The notes under the pieces are model-generated. The model was not told the DNA's origin and did no database searches. It saw only the letters and a list, made by a program, of their open reading frames with translations. Of a stretch of 35,247 nt of DNA, positions 34,835-35,247 are shown one piece after another (position 1 is the first letter of the stretch; every line of letters starts with the position of its first letter). This DNA comes from Gammaproteobacteria bacterium (GTDB lineage: Bacteria > Pseudomonadota > Gammaproteobacteria > Pseudomonadales > Azotimanducaceae). The position numbers and the translations under genes are program-made. The stretch is from the NCBI GenBank assembly GCA_028820495.1, contig JAPPIX010000195.1, forward strand, positions 1-35,247, written 5' to 3'.

Positions 34835-34891
34835 TCAGAGGGGCTCGCGCAACAGAATGGCCATCAACGCAGAAGTGTCGATCACGGTCAC
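34835..34891 (-). pseudogene. vapC: Truncated VapC-type PIN-domain toxin
   Basis: A GTG at 34891 overlaps the antitoxin stop (GTGA) and opens a frame reading VTVIDTSALMAILLREPL, the classic VapC start with the first catalytic Asp (VIDTSA), and then stops at TGA (34835-34837) after 18 codons instead of about 130. No further PIN-domain sequence is found in the other frames down to the DUF4143 gene, so the rest was deleted rather than frameshifted. The RNase toxin is therefore lost and the antitoxin is orphaned. Confidence 0.75.
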
Positions 34892-35145
34892 TCTGGCAGT
34901 CCTTCATCACCATACAGAAAGTCTTGGCTTCGAGCAGCATTCGGCCCTTCCGTCCTTTTGTTTCGAACGGCTTCCATGACGGATTCAATCACCTTCCGCC
35001 GACCCTCAGCGCTTGGTGCGTACCTCAGCGGCGTCAGCGTGACACTCACTCGACCGGGCCTTGTTAGCACGATTTCCTCACCCCGCTCTGCGCGACGAAC
35101 GAGATCGGTCAATTTGGCCTTGGCTTGACTGACGGAAATGTGCAT
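34888..35145 (-). CDS. Phd/YefM-type (prevent-host-death) antitoxin, orphaned
   Basis: 85 residues from the ATG at 35145, preceded by AGGTG seven bases upstream; the frame extends 15 codons further but without homology. 'MHISVSQAKAKLTDLVRRAERGEEIVLTRPGRVSVTLTPL' is the Phd/YefM N-terminal DNA-binding fold; the C-terminal part ('RRKVIESVMEAVRNKR') is the toxin-binding tail. It normally represses its own operon and blocks a VapC-type toxin, whose gene here is reduced to 18 codons. Confidence 0.88.
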   Translation of the reverse strand: MHISVSQAKAKLTDLVRRAERGEEIVLTRPGRVSVTLTPLRYAPSAEGRRKVIESVMEAVRNKRTEGPNAARSQDFLYGDEGLPE

Positions 35146-35171
35146 TTCTTTCACCTGAAGAACGAGAGATT

Positions 35172-35185
35172 GTCCAATTTTGGAC
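35172..35185. promoter_or_regulatory. Probable antitoxin operator
   Basis: Palindrome GTCCAA-tt-TTGGAC, 27 bp upstream of the antitoxin start, with a shorter GACC/GGTC inverted repeat right after it (35183-35196). Position and symmetry fit a Phd/YefM autoregulatory site. Confidence 0.5.
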
Positions 35186-35211
35186 CACATTTTGGTCTAA
35201 AACAGCAGACA

Positions 35212-35240
35212 CCTAAAAGAAAACAGGGGAGTAGCCCCTG
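35212..35240 (-). terminator. Rho-independent terminator of an upstream minus-strand gene
   Basis: On the minus strand a 6-bp GC-rich stem CAGGGG-ctact-CCCCTG (35224-35240) is followed directly by TTTTCTTTT. It would end transcription of a gene lying beyond the right edge of the window, before the antitoxin promoter. Confidence 0.8.
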
Positions 35241-35247
35241 CAAGGAT

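Noticed and set aside
1-35247. CRISPR array or rRNA genes
   Set aside because: No regularly spaced repeats or rRNA-like sequence found anywhere in the window.

Overview
The window reads as a GC-rich chromosome segment of a member of Pseudomonadota, perhaps a gammaproteobacterium. This rests on overall composition, Shine-Dalgarno usage and gene families; there is no rRNA or other marker to fix the taxon. It alternates between ordinary metabolic genes and several layers of accessory DNA (defence, toxin-antitoxin, IS, REP-like repeats).

Left part (1-8.4 kb): the tail of an unrelated gene, a MATE efflux pump and a VOC-fold protein. Next comes a two-gene operon of a RecQ-type helicase with a C-terminal phosphoribosyltransferase-like domain and a DprA/Smf-like protein, a probable conflict or DNA-processing module. 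It is followed by a convergent hipBA-type toxin-antitoxin pair with an AT-rich palindromic operator. A palindromic REP-like unit occurs before the VOC gene and again, as an inverted pair, beside hipB.

Middle (8.4-16.6 kb): a corrinoid-dependent methyl-transfer locus. A non-pyrrolysine MttB-family methyltransferase diverges from a DUF1638 gene, a methyltetrahydrofolate-corrinoid methyltransferase and a RACo-type corrinoid reactivase. A GMC (choline-dehydrogenase-like) oxidoreductase lies nearby, with a Fic protein gene between it and mttB. The likely job is demethylation of a quaternary amine such as a betaine, with the methyl group passed to tetrahydrofolate. No corrinoid-carrier protein is present in the window.

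Defence-rich part (16.7-32.7 kb): a DUF4145 protein is translationally coupled to an unusual membrane protein with two TM helices and a C-terminal serine beta-lactamase-like domain. A complete IS1380-family element flanked by CTAG follows. Then comes sspB-sspC-sspD (DUF4007, large P-loop ATPase, PAPS-reductase-like sulfur transferase), the single-strand DNA phosphorothioation module. Converging on it with only 15 bp between stop codons is a compact five-gene minus-strand operon: an AAA ATPase, a single-HKD PLD nuclease, a second related AAA ATPase, a HerA/DUF87 ATPase and an unrecognised winged-helix protein. This arrangement suggests a modification arm facing a restriction/effector arm. It may be a form of the SspFGH-type restriction module or something distinct, and is the best candidate here for an under-described system.

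Right end (33.3-35.2 kb): an AAA_14/DUF4143 ATPase, then a Phd/YefM antitoxin whose VapC toxin partner is cut off after 18 codons, and a strong minus-strand rho-independent terminator belonging to a gene beyond the window.
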